A program made the translations under genes and the position numbers. From Spinacia oleracea (Eukaryota > Streptophyta > Magnoliopsida > Caryophyllales > Amaranthaceae), in assembly GCF_020520425.1 (NCBI RefSeq), contig NC_079491.1, positions 1,178,001-1,242,000 of the forward strand: DNA of 64,000 nt. The letters run 5' to 3'. This document shows positions 1-11,797 of this stretch, piece after piece; the stretch's first letter is position 1, and each line of letters starts with the position of its first letter. The notes under the pieces were generated by a model, which did not search any database, had not been told where the DNA came from, and saw only the letters and a list, made by a program, of their open reading frames with translations.

Positions 1-756
1 AACATCAGGTTAGTAGCTCTGCCTCAGGCTCCTGTAACTTTCCTATACAATAGGTTTACCAATTTTGAAACAAATAAAACCGTATACTAATGCCACATGC
101 CCACAACAAGCATAACCAATGTTGACTATCCAATTAAAATTAGTAACAAGTCTGTTTGTAATAAATGTCTCAAATTGAGGTGCCTTGCCCCTCAACTTAA
201 TACTACCAACATTTTTTATTAGTTACATTTGCTTTTTGGTGGTCGAACTTTATAAACTTTGACCATATTTTCTTAATCTATGTAGAAAAGTATTATCGTG
301 TGAGATAATGTTGGATTTGTCTCAACGTAAATTTTAAAAATATCACATTCTCTCAACCTATATTATTTGGCAACTAAAGAACTTCATGGTCAAAGTTGTG
401 AATTGGAGACCATCAAAAGGCAAACATTGCAACTGATAAAAAAAATGGAAAAAGTATACTCTATAGATATATAGATTATATATCTATTCTATTTCCAACA
501 AAAAAAAAGGTATCCGATAAAATATTATTACACCCGTTACTTTTCACATCATGGATGTGCCTAAGTTTTACGTTGTTGTCACATGCAGCCCACCCCATCG
601 TTTTGTGAATAAAGCTTTGATGTTGATGTACTTTTCACACACCCTCCTATCATACTAATGTTCTACTTCCCTATTTAACTAAACTTGGTTTCCCCAACAG
701 ATAGACAACAGCTAGACAGCTTTACCTCCACATACCCTACCTTTGGTAAGATCAGG
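1..756. other. SAC3B intron sequence, no gene seen
   Basis: AT-rich sequence without a convincing reading frame on either strand. Part of 230-430 resembles the interior of the Stowaway-like elements found elsewhere in the window (a stretch mentioning TTTGTCTCAACG and TTTTAAAAATATCA), but clear terminal repeats are not visible. Confidence 0.5.
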
Positions 757-891
757 TCAAACTGCACGTCTGCGCAGCACTATTGGAAATTGTCTCATAT
801 CAGGATCCTTGAGAATGGTACTTGGAACCTTCACACGGCACATGATACCAAAATCCTTGAGTGATCCAGATCCAGAACAAACCAGAACCAC
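757..891 (-). other. Unidentified coding-like segment with stop, inside the SAC3B intron
   Basis: On the minus strand an open stretch of about 44 codons ends in TGA at 757-759. It reads ..VCSGSGSLKDFGIMC.. and then ..DPDMRQFPIVLRRRAV. before the stop, preceded by an in-frame stop near 891. It has balanced amino-acid use and a strongly basic end, and looks like the last exon of a protein. I do not recognise the family. It lies on the SAC3B strand in the intron after the DMCP exon, so it may be a gene fragment, an alternative terminal exon, or chance. Confidence 0.25.
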
Positions 892-1297
892 GACTCGAGT
901 TTTTTAGAGATGAGCAATGATTGTCCTGGTAACCTGCCAATTCCCTCACCCTCATTCACTCGTCTACCCCCCAAAAAGGTTACTTGTGGACCCTACAGAC
1001 AAGACCAAAAACCTGAGCGTAGAACAAAAGCAGACTCGTGGTTCCAGGCAAGTGCCGATTCGCTAACCCTTATCCACCACCGAGGTAGAAATAATCAAGT
1101 AGTTTTTTACTTTAAATTAACATGCACAGTTCGCGGTTTGGGCCAGTGAAATTACATCAGCATCTATATACAAAAGCAGGATGTAAAGGGGGGAGGGGGG
1201 GATATGATTGTCAAACAAACTTAAGCCAAGTTCAGAAATATGTCATTCTGACTACAACTGAGAAGTCAATCTACCCCGTATAAGTTTAGAGATATAC

Positions 1298-4200
1298 CTG
1301 GACACATATCAGTACACAACCCCACGATAGCACTGCTTGACAGCAAATCTTCATTTTCAACATCCTGATTTTCCATTGATCCTGGAGGGATGTCTCCAAA
1401 AGACTTTTGTTTTTCCACAGCAGAACGATTGGTATTTATTGAAGATATTCCTCTCTTAGTGACATTTTGACCTTGTGGAATTGAGTCACCTCGTTCACTT
1501 TCAACTAGATCAAGCTCAGTCTTAAAGCGAGCCAATCTCTTTGCCTTGGCCTGTTCTTCTCTGAATCAACATAGTGAAGATTAAGCCCTTCAAGAAAAAT
1601 GGATATTCAAAGAAATATAGAAGTGAGTACAACTGAAGAGGAAAAAAGGGAAATAATGTGTGTACCTATCTGTGCCATCTTCAGTGGAAGAACTCATTTG
1701 AATGACTTGGCCAACAGAAGAAGTGGGTGACCTAGATCGTTTTGAAACAGAGTGGCTCTCGGGCCTGGTTATATAAGTATCTCCATTCATTCCATCAGCA
1801 GATGGAGATGGTCTCTGACTATTTTGTAAATCAGGCAGACGACCACCAGTTGTCCCAATCCTTGACTTAGGAGGAGATAAAGAGGGCCTGAGCAAGATAT
1901 ATAGGAGTCAGATCATCACCGACATTTTTCACAGTTTAGCATAAACAAAAATTCCCTTCAAGATATACATGTTAATAACTCAATAGCAGTTTCTAAAGAT
2001 TCCATTTCAGAGACAGTAGTGACTTTTTTCCGAGTTACATCTTTTGAGACTTGGAGTTGAAGAAACTTAAGAAACCCCGATCTAGGAGGATAAGATAACC
2101 TCAATGGAAATGACAATTGAAGAGAACTTATTTTATAAATCTGATGAACAAAAATAATCATTCCAATTCTTACTTTTTTGGGAAGGGATAAGGCAAAATT
2201 ATCAATTTAATCAGATACGCTCTCCGTTCTTCAAAGAACTTCCTACTTTCCGTTTAAATGTGTTCCTCAAAGATATTCCTATTTTTATCTATTCCAGTTT
2301 CGGCAAAGAAAAATCTCTTTTACCCTCAGTTATCGCACCACATGCGTTCACTGATACTACTCCCTCCGTTCATTATTAATTATTCCACTTTGACTTTTGC
2401 GTTCACATGTCTTACTTTGACCGCAATAATTACTAACATTAACATACATGTTATTAATTAAAAAAAAATATTACAGTATTATTCAATTTGTCTCAATGTG
2501 TATTTTTAAACTATCAATTTCTTACGTTTTTATTTATTTATGGATAAATAAACATATTAGTGATCAAAGTTGTGTATCAGAAAATGTGAAAGTCAAAGTT
2601 GAACAACTAATAATTAGCATACAAAGTATTTAATCAAAAGATGGTACTACGTATATAAGAGGTCACCAATATATATTCTTTGACTTGGGGGGCTTTATTA
2701 AAATTTCATCCTCACTAGCAGTAGTTAAAGAGCATTTATATGAGAGACCGCACAGTTTTCATGGTATTAATCCAATTACTCATAACTCTCGACAAACTAA
2801 AAGGTTCGGCTAAATCAGGAACTCTTTTGTTAGAAACTCAACCTCCTGAGATTGACTATATAGATATAATACACATACAAAGCTTTCAAGGCAGTTTCAA
2901 ACAAACAATGTAATTCTGAATTCTGATTAAAGGCCTGCAGTATTGTGTTTCAAGAGTTTGCACAACTAATTTATATAAAAATCTGATCACGTTAATCCGT
3001 GAAGTAGCGAACTTGACAGAAGTTCAGTTTATACAGAAGGTTCATGTGCAAGATAAGCTTATCGTTTGTGATATAAAGACACATGAATCCAGGATCACCT
3101 TCAAAATCTACAAAATTAAGTACTTTGTGGAAAATATGATATATCCAGGACCGACTTGATATGATAAGAGTCCAAAACGTGCAGTGACAAAAAAAATCCA
3201 GTGCAGCAGAAATTTTCAACTCCTTATGTGGTGTGTGTGTGGGGGGGGGGGGGGGGGGGGGGGCGGGCAGGAAGTATACAGACAATTTAGTGACCAAAAT
3301 GTGGACAAAGATGACAATAAAAATAATTTACTCCCTCACCTTCTAGACAAATCTCGGTTAACATAGGAACTCTTCTGAAAAACATTCTCAGGGGACAATC
3401 CTTTTGAATTCCAAGTATCAACGTTTTTCATAGAGGAAATGCTTCTTTCGATCTGTGAATTAGTGGTGTGGCCACCAGGTCTTCCAGGGACACCCAAAGT
3501 TTGAGAAAATGTAGCAGGTCTATCAGAAAGAAAAGAACCATCAAAATTAATCACAAATTTAGTAATAAAAACCAAAAAGTTTATATTCAACTGGCAAGGC
3601 CCTGAAAAAACAGGCCAAAAAACAGACAGATGGTGAACCAATCCCCACTTTTAGGTGGTGCAAATGTACTAACATAAAGTTCCCTAAAAATTGATAGGAT
3701 TTGCTTTACATAATTATTTTCACAGCATAAGCAATATACATAATGATAACATCAACATTCAGACTGGTATTTCCCAATGAAATTTACTACAAAAATGGAA
3801 GTTTTCATATAAAGAAGAATGACGTGCAGCCAGAAGACAACCTTCATAACTGATACTCCCTATATCGTTATAGTCTACCTTAGATTGGGAGGCGTATCAG
3901 GAATTGAGTTTAAAACTTATAAAAGCACAACTATCTTCACTAAAATTATTACATCTCCACCATACTATACAATACAATCTTTCTTTTGTATTTTCCTTAC
4001 TAATCCTATTTTTTTTGAACAGCCTGACATAAAAATTGGGGACCATATTTTAGGGACGGAGGGAGTACCATACCATAATGCTTCCTATTGCAACTTTTTC
4101 TTACTATAATAAAAAAACAAGTCAGACTTTGCATTTGTCCCCTAAAATCATTCAAGTCCAGATTCATCTTGTCCAGCAAAAGTCTGGGCAGAATTATTAT

Positions 4201-6974
4201 CTTTCTTCACTCCAAAGCGCTCCTGACACTCTGCTGATAACTGGTAAAAGGAATAGGAAGTAAGGCATCCCCTCAACTCCAGCCTTGCAGTCGACAGTGG
4301 ACACCAAATTTAACTCCCTGGTTAGAGCTAAAGAGTAGAATATATTTAATAGCATCCAAAAAAATACAGATTTCTTGTAGCTCTTGCATATCTGCTAACA
4401 TGCAAAGTGAGAATTCACCGTTGTAAGCTTCACTAGGAGCGACCTTTCATCGTCTAACCAAAGATCTTCCTACACATGCATAAGTCATCTCCCATAGCAC
4501 TGGAGTCCCAGCATTGACCCATCAGCAAGAGTCTTAAAAACAAGATTGGCAGAAAAGGAACCTCCATGCTTGGGCAAGGCAAATTACCCCTACAGACCAC
4601 AGTCATATCAGTAGCCTTGCCATCCTTCCTTGGGACAACCCAAAAGTCTAATGAAGCTGAAGAAAGAAATTCAAAAGCAGAATCCCAAAATTCATCACAT
4701 GTCAAACAACTTTGACCATATATGCCTAGCAAAGGAACCATATAGGAAGAGCTGCTGAATCAAGCAAAGAACAGACATCCAGAGAAGCCCTGAATGGGTC
4801 TTCTCTTTAGCGAAATAGAATGAAGTAAACTCCATAATAAACAACCACCCAGGCAAAAGCTTCAGTTTTGTGGAAAATTTCTCTTTCCAAATAATTTGCC
4901 AACATCAAAGGGACAAGGATAAGGATTAAGGAATAGGGAGTGATGATGAACTAGAGATAAACGGATTTGTCAACTGGCCCAGTACACTCAACCCAAACCT
5001 TAACATCTGGGTCAAGTGAGTTCCTTTGAGAAGAGTGTGATACCGCCCACAATGAAAGTATCAGGAAATGAGACGATAAATTCATCAAACTTCCTTGTAC
5101 CACCTTCTACCTTGAGACAGAGCATTCCCTGATACGTACTATTTAGTATCCTTCAAGAAAGAAAAATCATAATCGAAGATTGAGCTCATCAAACAGAACT
5201 GAAAAGTATCAGAACTTTACAGTATTTTATAGGCAAAGGAAAATCTCCAGTTACCTATATTGTAATAAGATTTTAAAAAAGGTACTTCGTATTAAACACT
5301 TCCTGAGTTCCTGATATCTAGTCAAGTAAGAACTACACAGTCATGACTAATTAGACATAGAGCAATTGTTGACCTTTGAGAATTACTCCAAGAAGGTCGG
5401 GGATGGATTATTGAATGACCACCAGCAATAGTTGAAGAAGGTGACTGTCTTCTCTGTGTAGCTACATGGTGGCGGAGATCAGAGGAAACGTCTGCATTGC
5501 TAAACCATGACGAAACAATAAAAGTTAGGAAATACACACAAAGATGGAACATAACAAATTTTTAAACAAGAGGATATATAAAGGAGAAACTGAGCACATG
5601 ACCTTATTTGCAATTGGGGGGGGGGGGGGGGGGGGGGTTATTTTGACTTTTAAAAGATAACCACTGCCCCTTCTTTTCCAAATCATAATAAACTGTACGT
5701 ATTTTTAAACATCAATTCATTCACAATCACAATCAATCAACATAAATTATCTTGCAATTAGAGGTGAACCAGTAGGATAGTGGACTAGAAAAGCTTCGTG
5801 CATCTCATATCAATCGTCAACACGAGTTGACCTTAAATAAATTGCACTCATTACAAGGGGAAAGGATATCTTATGAAGTAAGGAATAAAACAAGCTTACC
5901 GTTCAACAATATCACTAACAGGATTTTGCAGAAAATCTTCATCGTACTGAATAGGAGGTGATCTGGACCTTTCCAAGTTTTGAAAGTGTGGAAACTTAGA
6001 AGACGTGCTCATCCCAAAATCTTGTGGAGTAGATGGAAAAGGTCTCTTGTGACTTTGGCTACCAAAATCTCCAGTTACGGGAATTTTCTTATCACCACTG
6101 TGTAACAGAGGAGTTCTGAACCCAGGAAAATGAAAACACAATGGCTGCTGATTAGACACTGATAAAAATTGGGAATAAAATAATATGTTAAGGAAGAACT
6201 AAACTCAGGAAATAATGCCTAATCATGAAAACCAGTGTTACAACCCTAATTGAATTGCATATTGGAATGCGCGTATTGGAACAGGGTATTGGCACAGAAC
6301 ACTTTTGGTCTAATTTAACATAATTAGGTAGCAAATTGCAATCCACTCATTAAAGTGCACAGCGAACTAGATAACACTGATTAAAGATGCCCAGAAAAAA
6401 AGTGTGCACAAGCAAATACTTAAAAATATGAAATCCATGGATTCATAGTTATAATTGATACTTGATAATTTATTGTCAGTTGGCATACTGCATTCACCAT
6501 CCCATAGCTAGCTTAACTCGAAAAACAACAGGCCAATTTCTAATGCTAATTCAATCAAGACCTAAAAACTAACCGCCACTTTGATTACAAATTATTAGAC
6601 TATAATCTTAGTAACTAACAAAATTATAATCATACCTAATTGGCGCAGCATACGGTTGAGACGGGCTTGCTACTGGACGGGCATTATCAAGAGAAGGCGG
6701 TCGAGCTTTAGAATGAGCATCAAATGCCCTACAATTAGAGCAAATTTTCCTAAATTAACTTCAAAAAGCTCGAATTCTACAAGAATGTGGAACTGATGAA
6801 CTAAGCAGAAGATAAGTACCTGGGACTTGGAAATCGGGGACCAGCAGACAAATTGGAATCAGGAAAGGGAGAAGGAGAAGGAGTCGGCGGTGAAGGACGA
6901 GGGAAGGAACCGAAAGAGGTTGGCCCACTTGGTGGTGCTGTGGGCCCTGAATGCTTCCCGAATCCAAATGACAT
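1298..6974 (-). CDS. SAC3B: SAC3 family protein B (TREX-2 mRNA export scaffold), 5' part; gene continues left of the window
   Basis: SAC3B is the scaffold of the TREX-2 complex that links transcription to mRNA export at the nuclear pore (family knowledge). Coding exons, read on the minus strand: 6974-6820, 6728-6636, 6115-5900, 5499-5374, 3519-3340, 1887-1666, 1560-1298. They total 1255 nt, or 418 codons plus one base, and every junction has GT..AG borders in a consistent phase. The protein starts MSFGFGKHSGPT and has a long disordered Pro/Ser-rich N-terminus with RSRSPP- and SPPK-type motifs. It then has the hallmark KAKRLARFKTELD segment and ends at IVGLCTDMCP(E), the entrance to the SAC3/GANP domain. 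The matching next exon (expected ERERKGDL-like) is absent from 1-1297, so the SAC3 domain lies outside the window. The start was chosen as the first in-frame ATG of exon 1. Introns hold MITEs and two poly-G tracts. Exon 3 and 4 borders are less certain than the rest. Confidence 0.85.
2356..2640. repeat. Stowaway-like MITE remnant in a SAC3B intron
   Basis: The left end carries CTCCCTCCGTTC, the classic Stowaway terminus. The interior has the wording shared with other copies (TTTGTCTCAATG followed by TTTTTAAACTATCAA and CACATGTCTTACTTTGACC). The right terminal repeat is degraded, so the right limit is approximate. Confidence 0.55.
3241..3263 (+). repeat. Poly-G homopolymer, 23 Gs, after a GT microsatellite
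   Basis: 23 consecutive G residues directly follow a short GT run in the SAC3B intron between the exons at 3519-3340 and 1887-1666. In the transcript it is a poly-C run. Homopolymer length may be affected by sequencing error. Confidence 0.9.
3854..4067. repeat. Stowaway-like MITE, TA-flanked, in a SAC3B intron
   Basis: The left end is TACTCCCTATATCG and the right end GGGACGGAGGGAGTA. These are inverted copies of the CTCCCTCCGTC-type terminus flanked by TA dinucleotides, the expected Stowaway/Mariner target duplication. Length is about 210 bp, with no coding capacity. Confidence 0.75.
4454..4741 (-). other. Unidentified 95-codon open frame in a SAC3B intron
   Basis: An open reading frame on the SAC3B strand (MVPLLGIYGQSCLTCDEFWD at its start) contains hydrophobic and Cys-rich stretches. 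I recognise no family. It could be the remnant of a transposon-captured or duplicated gene. Nothing around it (start context, splice sites, neighbours) supports an active gene, and SAC3B exons splice across it in phase. Confidence 0.15.
5616..5637 (+). repeat. Poly-G homopolymer, 22 Gs
   Basis: 22 consecutive G residues in the SAC3B intron between the exons at 6115-5900 and 5499-5374. It is the second such tract in the same gene. It is poly-C in the transcript, and the G-rich strand is the template strand. Confidence 0.9.
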
Positions 6975-7650
6975 CGCCAATCTCTCTCTCTCCTCCGACA
7001 ACAAGAGTACCAGATTAATTACCAATTTAAACCTACGAATCAAAAACCCAATTAAATTCAAATTCATATAAACCCTAATCGCAAACAACAAAATTTGGTA
7101 CTCCACAATTACGAATTTATGTGAGAATCTACAGTAGCTATACCTTTGGATTGTAGAGGAATTCAATAATTCGAGGAGAGAGAAATTCAAATTACGACGG
7201 AATTGGCAGAGTGATTCCCCAATCCAGAAGACATTGCCAATCTCTCTCTCTTCCCCTCTCCTCCGACAACAAGAGTACCAGACTAATCACCAATTTTAAC
7301 CTACCAAACAAAAACCCAATGAAATTCAAATTCATATAAACCCTAATCGCAAACAACAAAATTGGTACTCCACAATTACGAATCCATGCGAGAAATCTAC
7401 AGTAGCTATACCTTTGGATTGTAGAGGAATTTAATAGTTCGAGGAGAGAGAAATTCAAATTACGACGGAATGAGCAGTGTACAATAAGAATTCATATAAA
7501 CCCTAATCGCAAACAACAAAATTGGTACTCCACGAATACGAATTTACGCGAGAAATCTACAGTAGCTATACCTTTGGATTGTAGAGGAATTCAATAGTTC
7601 GAGGAGAGAGAAATTCAAATTACGACGGAAATGGGCAGAATGATTCCCGA
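6951..7650 (-). repeat. Tandem triplication of the SAC3B leader and start region
   Basis: Three direct copies, each about 150-270 bp: roughly 6951-7210, 7211-7488 and 7489-7650 (the last is partial). Shared blocks are TTCATATAAACCCTAATCGC, CTACAGTAGCTATACC, GGATTGTAGAGGAATT and AAATTCAAATTACGACGGAA. Copy 1 includes the real SAC3B ATG at 6972-6974. Copy 2 carries the homologous ATG at 7232-7234. Each copy also repeats a likely 5'UTR splice donor (AAAG then GTATAG on the minus strand). Confidence 0.9.
7187..7234 (-). other. Upstream ORF created by the duplicated SAC3B start codon
   Basis: In copy 2 of the duplicated leader the start region reads MSSGLGNHSANSVVI and then TGA, 15 codons. It is homologous to the true N-terminus MSFGFGKHSG but runs out of frame with it where copy 2 joins copy 1. 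If leader exons of copy 2 are retained in the mRNA, this would be a uORF. If the 5'UTR intron is spliced from an upstream donor, it is removed. Confidence 0.6.
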
Positions 7651-7802
7651 CGGCGGTTGCGACGCTCGTGATTGCTCAGATAGAGTGGAAGGGCGCCGGC
7701 CGGAGGTTCGGAAAAGTAAAAAATGGGGGGAAAATGCAAGAAAATGTTCGTTTTTCACTTTCTTTTCGAGGTATTAAGCCTATTAGTCCAACTTCAATGG
7801 TA

Positions 7803-8349
7803 AAAATGGATAATTTCCATCTTGAATTTCCTAATTGTAAACGTCGTTCCTCTCTCCTCTTTTTCTCTCTTCTCTCTCATCTTTTAGGGTTTCAGTTTTC
7901 TTTGCCGTTTAGGCCGGAAATAATCTAATTTCTTCGGACCCTTATTCTTGTTTTTTCATTGTTTTCTCTTCATGTATTGTCTTGTTTTGTTTTTTCCAGT
8001 TGTTTTGTTCCCAATTTATTCTTGGGTTAGGGTTTCAATAATTGGAAAGGAGATTTGGATTCATACAGGTTTAGGGTTTATCATCAACTCGTCAATCAGA
8101 ACAATTCGTGCGCATATTGCGAAGGGCTCTACTTGGAAAGATGCGAAAACATCGAAAATCACTGCTCGCGTTAAGCTAGAAGCGGTGGGTACGAGATGTG
8201 CTTTAGGATGCAGAATAGTAATTGTTTTAATTGTAACAGTTATGTATTTTCTTTGAATCTGTGGTATACAGATCTATTTTATTATTGTAGATGTCGTATG
8301 GCTGATTATTAATGAAATTGTTCTTCCCCGTCAAAAAAAAAAAAAAAAA
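7803..8349 (+). mobile_element. Poly(A)-tailed retro-insertion (non-LTR type or processed transcript)
   Basis: The insert ends in 17 A residues (8333-8349) and is bracketed by a 13-bp direct repeat AACTTCAATGGTA at 7790-7802 and 8348-8360, of which 11 bp are unambiguous outside the poly(A). This is the signature of LINE-machinery insertion. The body (about 530 bp) contains pyrimidine-rich leader-like sequence and TTAGGGTTT motifs, and ends TTCTTCCCCGTC before the poly(A). No reverse transcriptase frame is present, so it is a 5'-truncated LINE, a SINE-like element or a retrocopy of a host transcript. I cannot decide which. Confidence 0.85.
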
Positions 8350-8360
8350 CTTCAATGGTA

Positions 8361-8864
8361 TGTTCAAATAAAAAAAAATGTGGGTTGGCCCGTATTAATA
8401 ACCGCCCAAACCAACAAGTTAATGGGAGCCCAACAAGGTGGGAGGGAGAGTTTGGGCTCGATGGCCGAGCGGTAGATGTGATCAAAATTCGGGTCGGATC
8501 AGGCCTTTATACAAAAGTCATGTCCAAACTCGTGAATTTGGTGTGGATTTTTCGAGCCGAAACGGATTTTTCGGACTTTTCGTGTTTTTTGTCTAAAAAG
8601 GCGTATTTGAGATTGCACAAACCCGTACTTTTTGGGTCGGGTCAGTGGGTCGGGCTGTAGATAATCAGGTCTAGTTGGTGGAGATGGATGAAGCTAAGGC
8701 GTTGGCAAATGCGGTAAAATTTGGTTGCAAGTATGACATTATGGCTTTTCACAATTGGTTTATCTTTAAAAGCGAACCGGATAATAACAATTTCACTTTT
8801 TTTTCATAAACAACAATAATTGTTCAACTTTTTCACACATAAACAACAATTACATTGTTTGACT
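8361..8864. other. Intergenic, no gene seen
   Basis: Sequence between the retro-insertion and the solo LTR. It contains degenerate GGGTCGG-type wording (8490-8660) related to the GC-rich dispersed repeat family, and an isolated D-arm-like string GATGGCCGAGCGGT near 8459 without the rest of a tRNA. Confidence 0.6.
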
Positions 8865-8869
8865 TTTTC

Positions 8870-11797
8870 TGTAATCCCCCGTAAATTTATAAATTTTATT
8901 AACATATTTTAACGTATATTATTTATATTTAAATAGAATTTATGAATTTTAGTAATAAAAATATAATTAACGTACATTTATTTTATTTTAAGTACGTTCT
9001 AAATATTTAACGATTTTTGAACTTTATTATATTTATATATTAAATGTATATTTAATTTTATTTAAATATATTCTAAATATTTTAACGGTTTGTGCAATCA
9101 AAAATAAGGTTTGAATTTTAAGTTGAAAAGAATTCGAATTACGAAAATCGATTGAATTTAGAAAACGATCCTATTCGGTTTTAGATTCAAATCCTAAAAT
9201 AATATCCTAAGTCTAGCCCAAATGGGTAAAGCCCAATAGTATAAACCAATAAACCTCATCCTCCCTTCCTCCTCAACTTCACGTAAAAATAAAAACCAAA
9301 AACCCTCCCCTCTATTCCATTCACGTGAACGGTGAACCAGGACCTTGCTTCACCTCTGCCTCAGCCGCCACCGTCACTTCAGCCCGGACCACCAGTGTTC
9401 GTCGTCGCCGGTAAGTTTCCTCCTCATCTCCTCCGTCGTCTCTTCCTCCCTCTCTGTTTTCGTCCTTCCTCTCAGCCCTTCGTTTTTGCGCAGCAACACC
9501 GCAAGCCACGCCCTGTCGCCGCCAGCAACCGCCCCTTTGCCTCAGCCACCGTCGCTGCAACCTCGACCACCGCCGCCTTGCACGGTATATTTCGTTCCTC
9601 CTCCCTTCTCTTTTCTGTTTCTTTTCTTCCTGATTTGGTTCCTTACTCTCCTCCTCTCATGGCATTGTGTTCGAACAGCCTTAGTTGCGCCAGCCACACC
9701 TTCTCCCGCCGCAAGCCACGCCCTGCCGTCGCCGTACCTAGTCACCGCCGGCAGTCTCTCTCCTCCCCTTCTTGTTTTGGTTATTTCTTAAACCCTAAGT
9801 TATTTAAATATTTTGATTTAAGTTTATTGATTTTAATTTATGTTTCTTGAATTAAATTATTAATCTTTATAGTTAAATTATAATTTTCGAATTTGATATT
9901 GATATTGTAAATTAATTAATTTCAGTTTTGGTTGATTAATATATAAGTTAGGGTTTAATTCGAATTATGTTTTCTTGAATTGAAGTTATAGTTTTTATGA
10001 TTTAAATTATATATTTCATATTATACGAATTACATAATAAAGTTACTAATTTTCAGATTATATTATATTGATTAAATTAGTGCCCTTAAGTAGTAAAGTG
10101 TGACTTTTGAAGTTTTAATGGCTTTAAATCATAATATAACGGTTATATATTATTAAAGTTATTATTTTTATGATTTTAAAGATGTCGAATATATTTTGAG
10201 TAAGCTTTTAATTATTTTATATTGCTGGAAATTTTTAAAAAGTAACGTTTGTTGGAGTTTATGATAATTAGGGGTCGTTAGGGAATTAATCACTATTCTA
10301 GGAAGTTAATTAATTAAGTTTCGATATTGGGGAGTGTTCTAAATATGTTTAGGATGTGTTTGGAGTACGTTAGTGTTGCTGTAAATTATTAGGAATTGAT
10401 TTGGGTACGTTTCTTGATTATTTTAGGCGGAGAATTCTTTGTGGGCGACTTTTGAATTCGTTAAAGTGGCCTATCAGTTTGTTTACACAAGGTACGTATA
10501 TACCTGTGTGCTTGGAATGTGTGTGATTTGTTGAAACCATATTGAAATGATTGATGAACTTCGTTATGTTGAAACAATTGAGGAACTTGGTTATGTTGAA
10601 ATTGTTGATGAACTATTTTATGTTGAAAATGCATGTTTAATATTGTTGGATGGACATGTTAAGCATATATATTTCGTTATGAGAATTATAGCATGTTGGT
10701 ATGGATGATTGATGCGAACATGTTGGTTGGGAACATTAGATTATTATATATATTGATTCAGATCGATTGTTCATTGTTCCCTTTTAGCTTTTCACTACTT
10801 TATAAGGGTCGAGGACCTTGTTTAGTAAGTTGAAACCTTATACCCATATAGAGGGGTTGATCAGTACAATTCAAAGATAAAAGAAGTTGTGTTTACTTGT
10901 TGAATATAATATTTATGTTTGATGAGTCATAACCAAGTATTAAAAGTTAAGTCATGTAAAGTGAAACTGAGTAGCAATAGCTTTAGACTGTGCACGTCTA
11001 AAGTGACGGACAATCATGGGTCGCCTATGGCTTTTTCTGGGGCCGGATTGATCACCGGTTCTATTTTTATTTAAAAGTCCCTCGATATCGCAGGTCATTG
11101 GGGTTTACGGAGTCGCGCCCGTACCTCGTCTTCCTTAGTGAAGAAGAAGAAGTTTTAGTAGACAACTCAGTCCATTGACTATTTCAATTAAAATAGTACT
11201 CTTGTTATAAAAGTCTAGTCCAGTCTAGCTTAGTCTAGTCAAGTGTGGTATTCAAATTAATATGTGTCGTTTGCCCTTACTTATGTTTCATCAGCATCAT
11301 GTTATGATTGTTCGTTTAATAGAATCATGTTAGGATTATTATTGATTTAGTATGTAGTACTCAGCTTTGCTGATTACGTGCTTTTGCTTGTGCATGTTGA
11401 TCATGGTTATGCCTTATTGATCCTGTGATGACCCAATCTTTGGTGAGCAGTCTCTAAATATCAATAAGCATTGTCCATCTGCAGGTTTGAAGATGTTGCA
11501 TCATTGGGATCGGGAATAGAGAGCTTGTATTTAGTTTTGATTTGCTAAGTTGACTTGGGTTTGTTAATTGGGACTTTAAACTTGTCGTATTATTTATATT
11601 CCCTTATTTCTGTTGGATGATTTTTGGGATTAAACCTGTAATCGATTATTTACAAACCTAAAGTTAGTTTTATGTTTTCCGCTGCAAAATTCTGGATAAG
11701 CCGTTACGTCTTCACACGGGCGATAATGCCTTGATAATTCTCTACGTTTTATATTAAAATGTTGTTTTAGAAAAGAGAGAATTGTCGGGGTGTTACA
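8870..11797 (+). mobile_element. Solo LTR, 2928 bp, Ty3/gypsy-like
   Basis: The element begins TGTAATCCCCCG and ends CGGGGTGTTACA, imperfect inverted ends with TG..CA termini. It is flanked by a perfect 5-bp target duplication TTTTC (8865-8869 and 11798-11802). The whole span is non-coding. A C-rich, CCGCCG-containing stretch (9320-9780) gives long but spurious open frames. No primer-binding site, polypurine tract, gag-pol or second LTR lies inside, so this is what remains after LTR-LTR recombination. The TGTAACACCCCG-type terminus and great LTR length are typical of some plant Ty3/gypsy chromoviruses (established knowledge). The lineage is inferred. Confidence 0.88.

Noticed and set aside
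1958-2161. Possible extra SAC3B exon (open frame with SGFLKFLQLQVSKDVTRKK)
   Set aside because: An acceptor exists, but no donor keeps the phase, while exons 3519-3340 and 1887-1666 join directly in frame.
7948-8256. 102-codon ORF reading FLFMYCLVLFFPVVLFPIYS
   Set aside because: Falls within the poly(A)-tailed retro-insertion. The hydrophobic stretch is a by-product of T-rich sequence, with no recognised family.
8450-8500. tRNA-like D-arm string GATGGCCGAGCGGT
   Set aside because: No acceptor stem, anticodon arm or T arm with GGTTCGANTCC follows. Chance or a remnant.
9321-9850. Overlapping long ORFs (up to 172 codons, Pro/Ser/Ala-rich) on both strands
   Set aside because: They lie wholly inside the solo LTR and arise from its C-rich, stop-poor block. 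No known domain.
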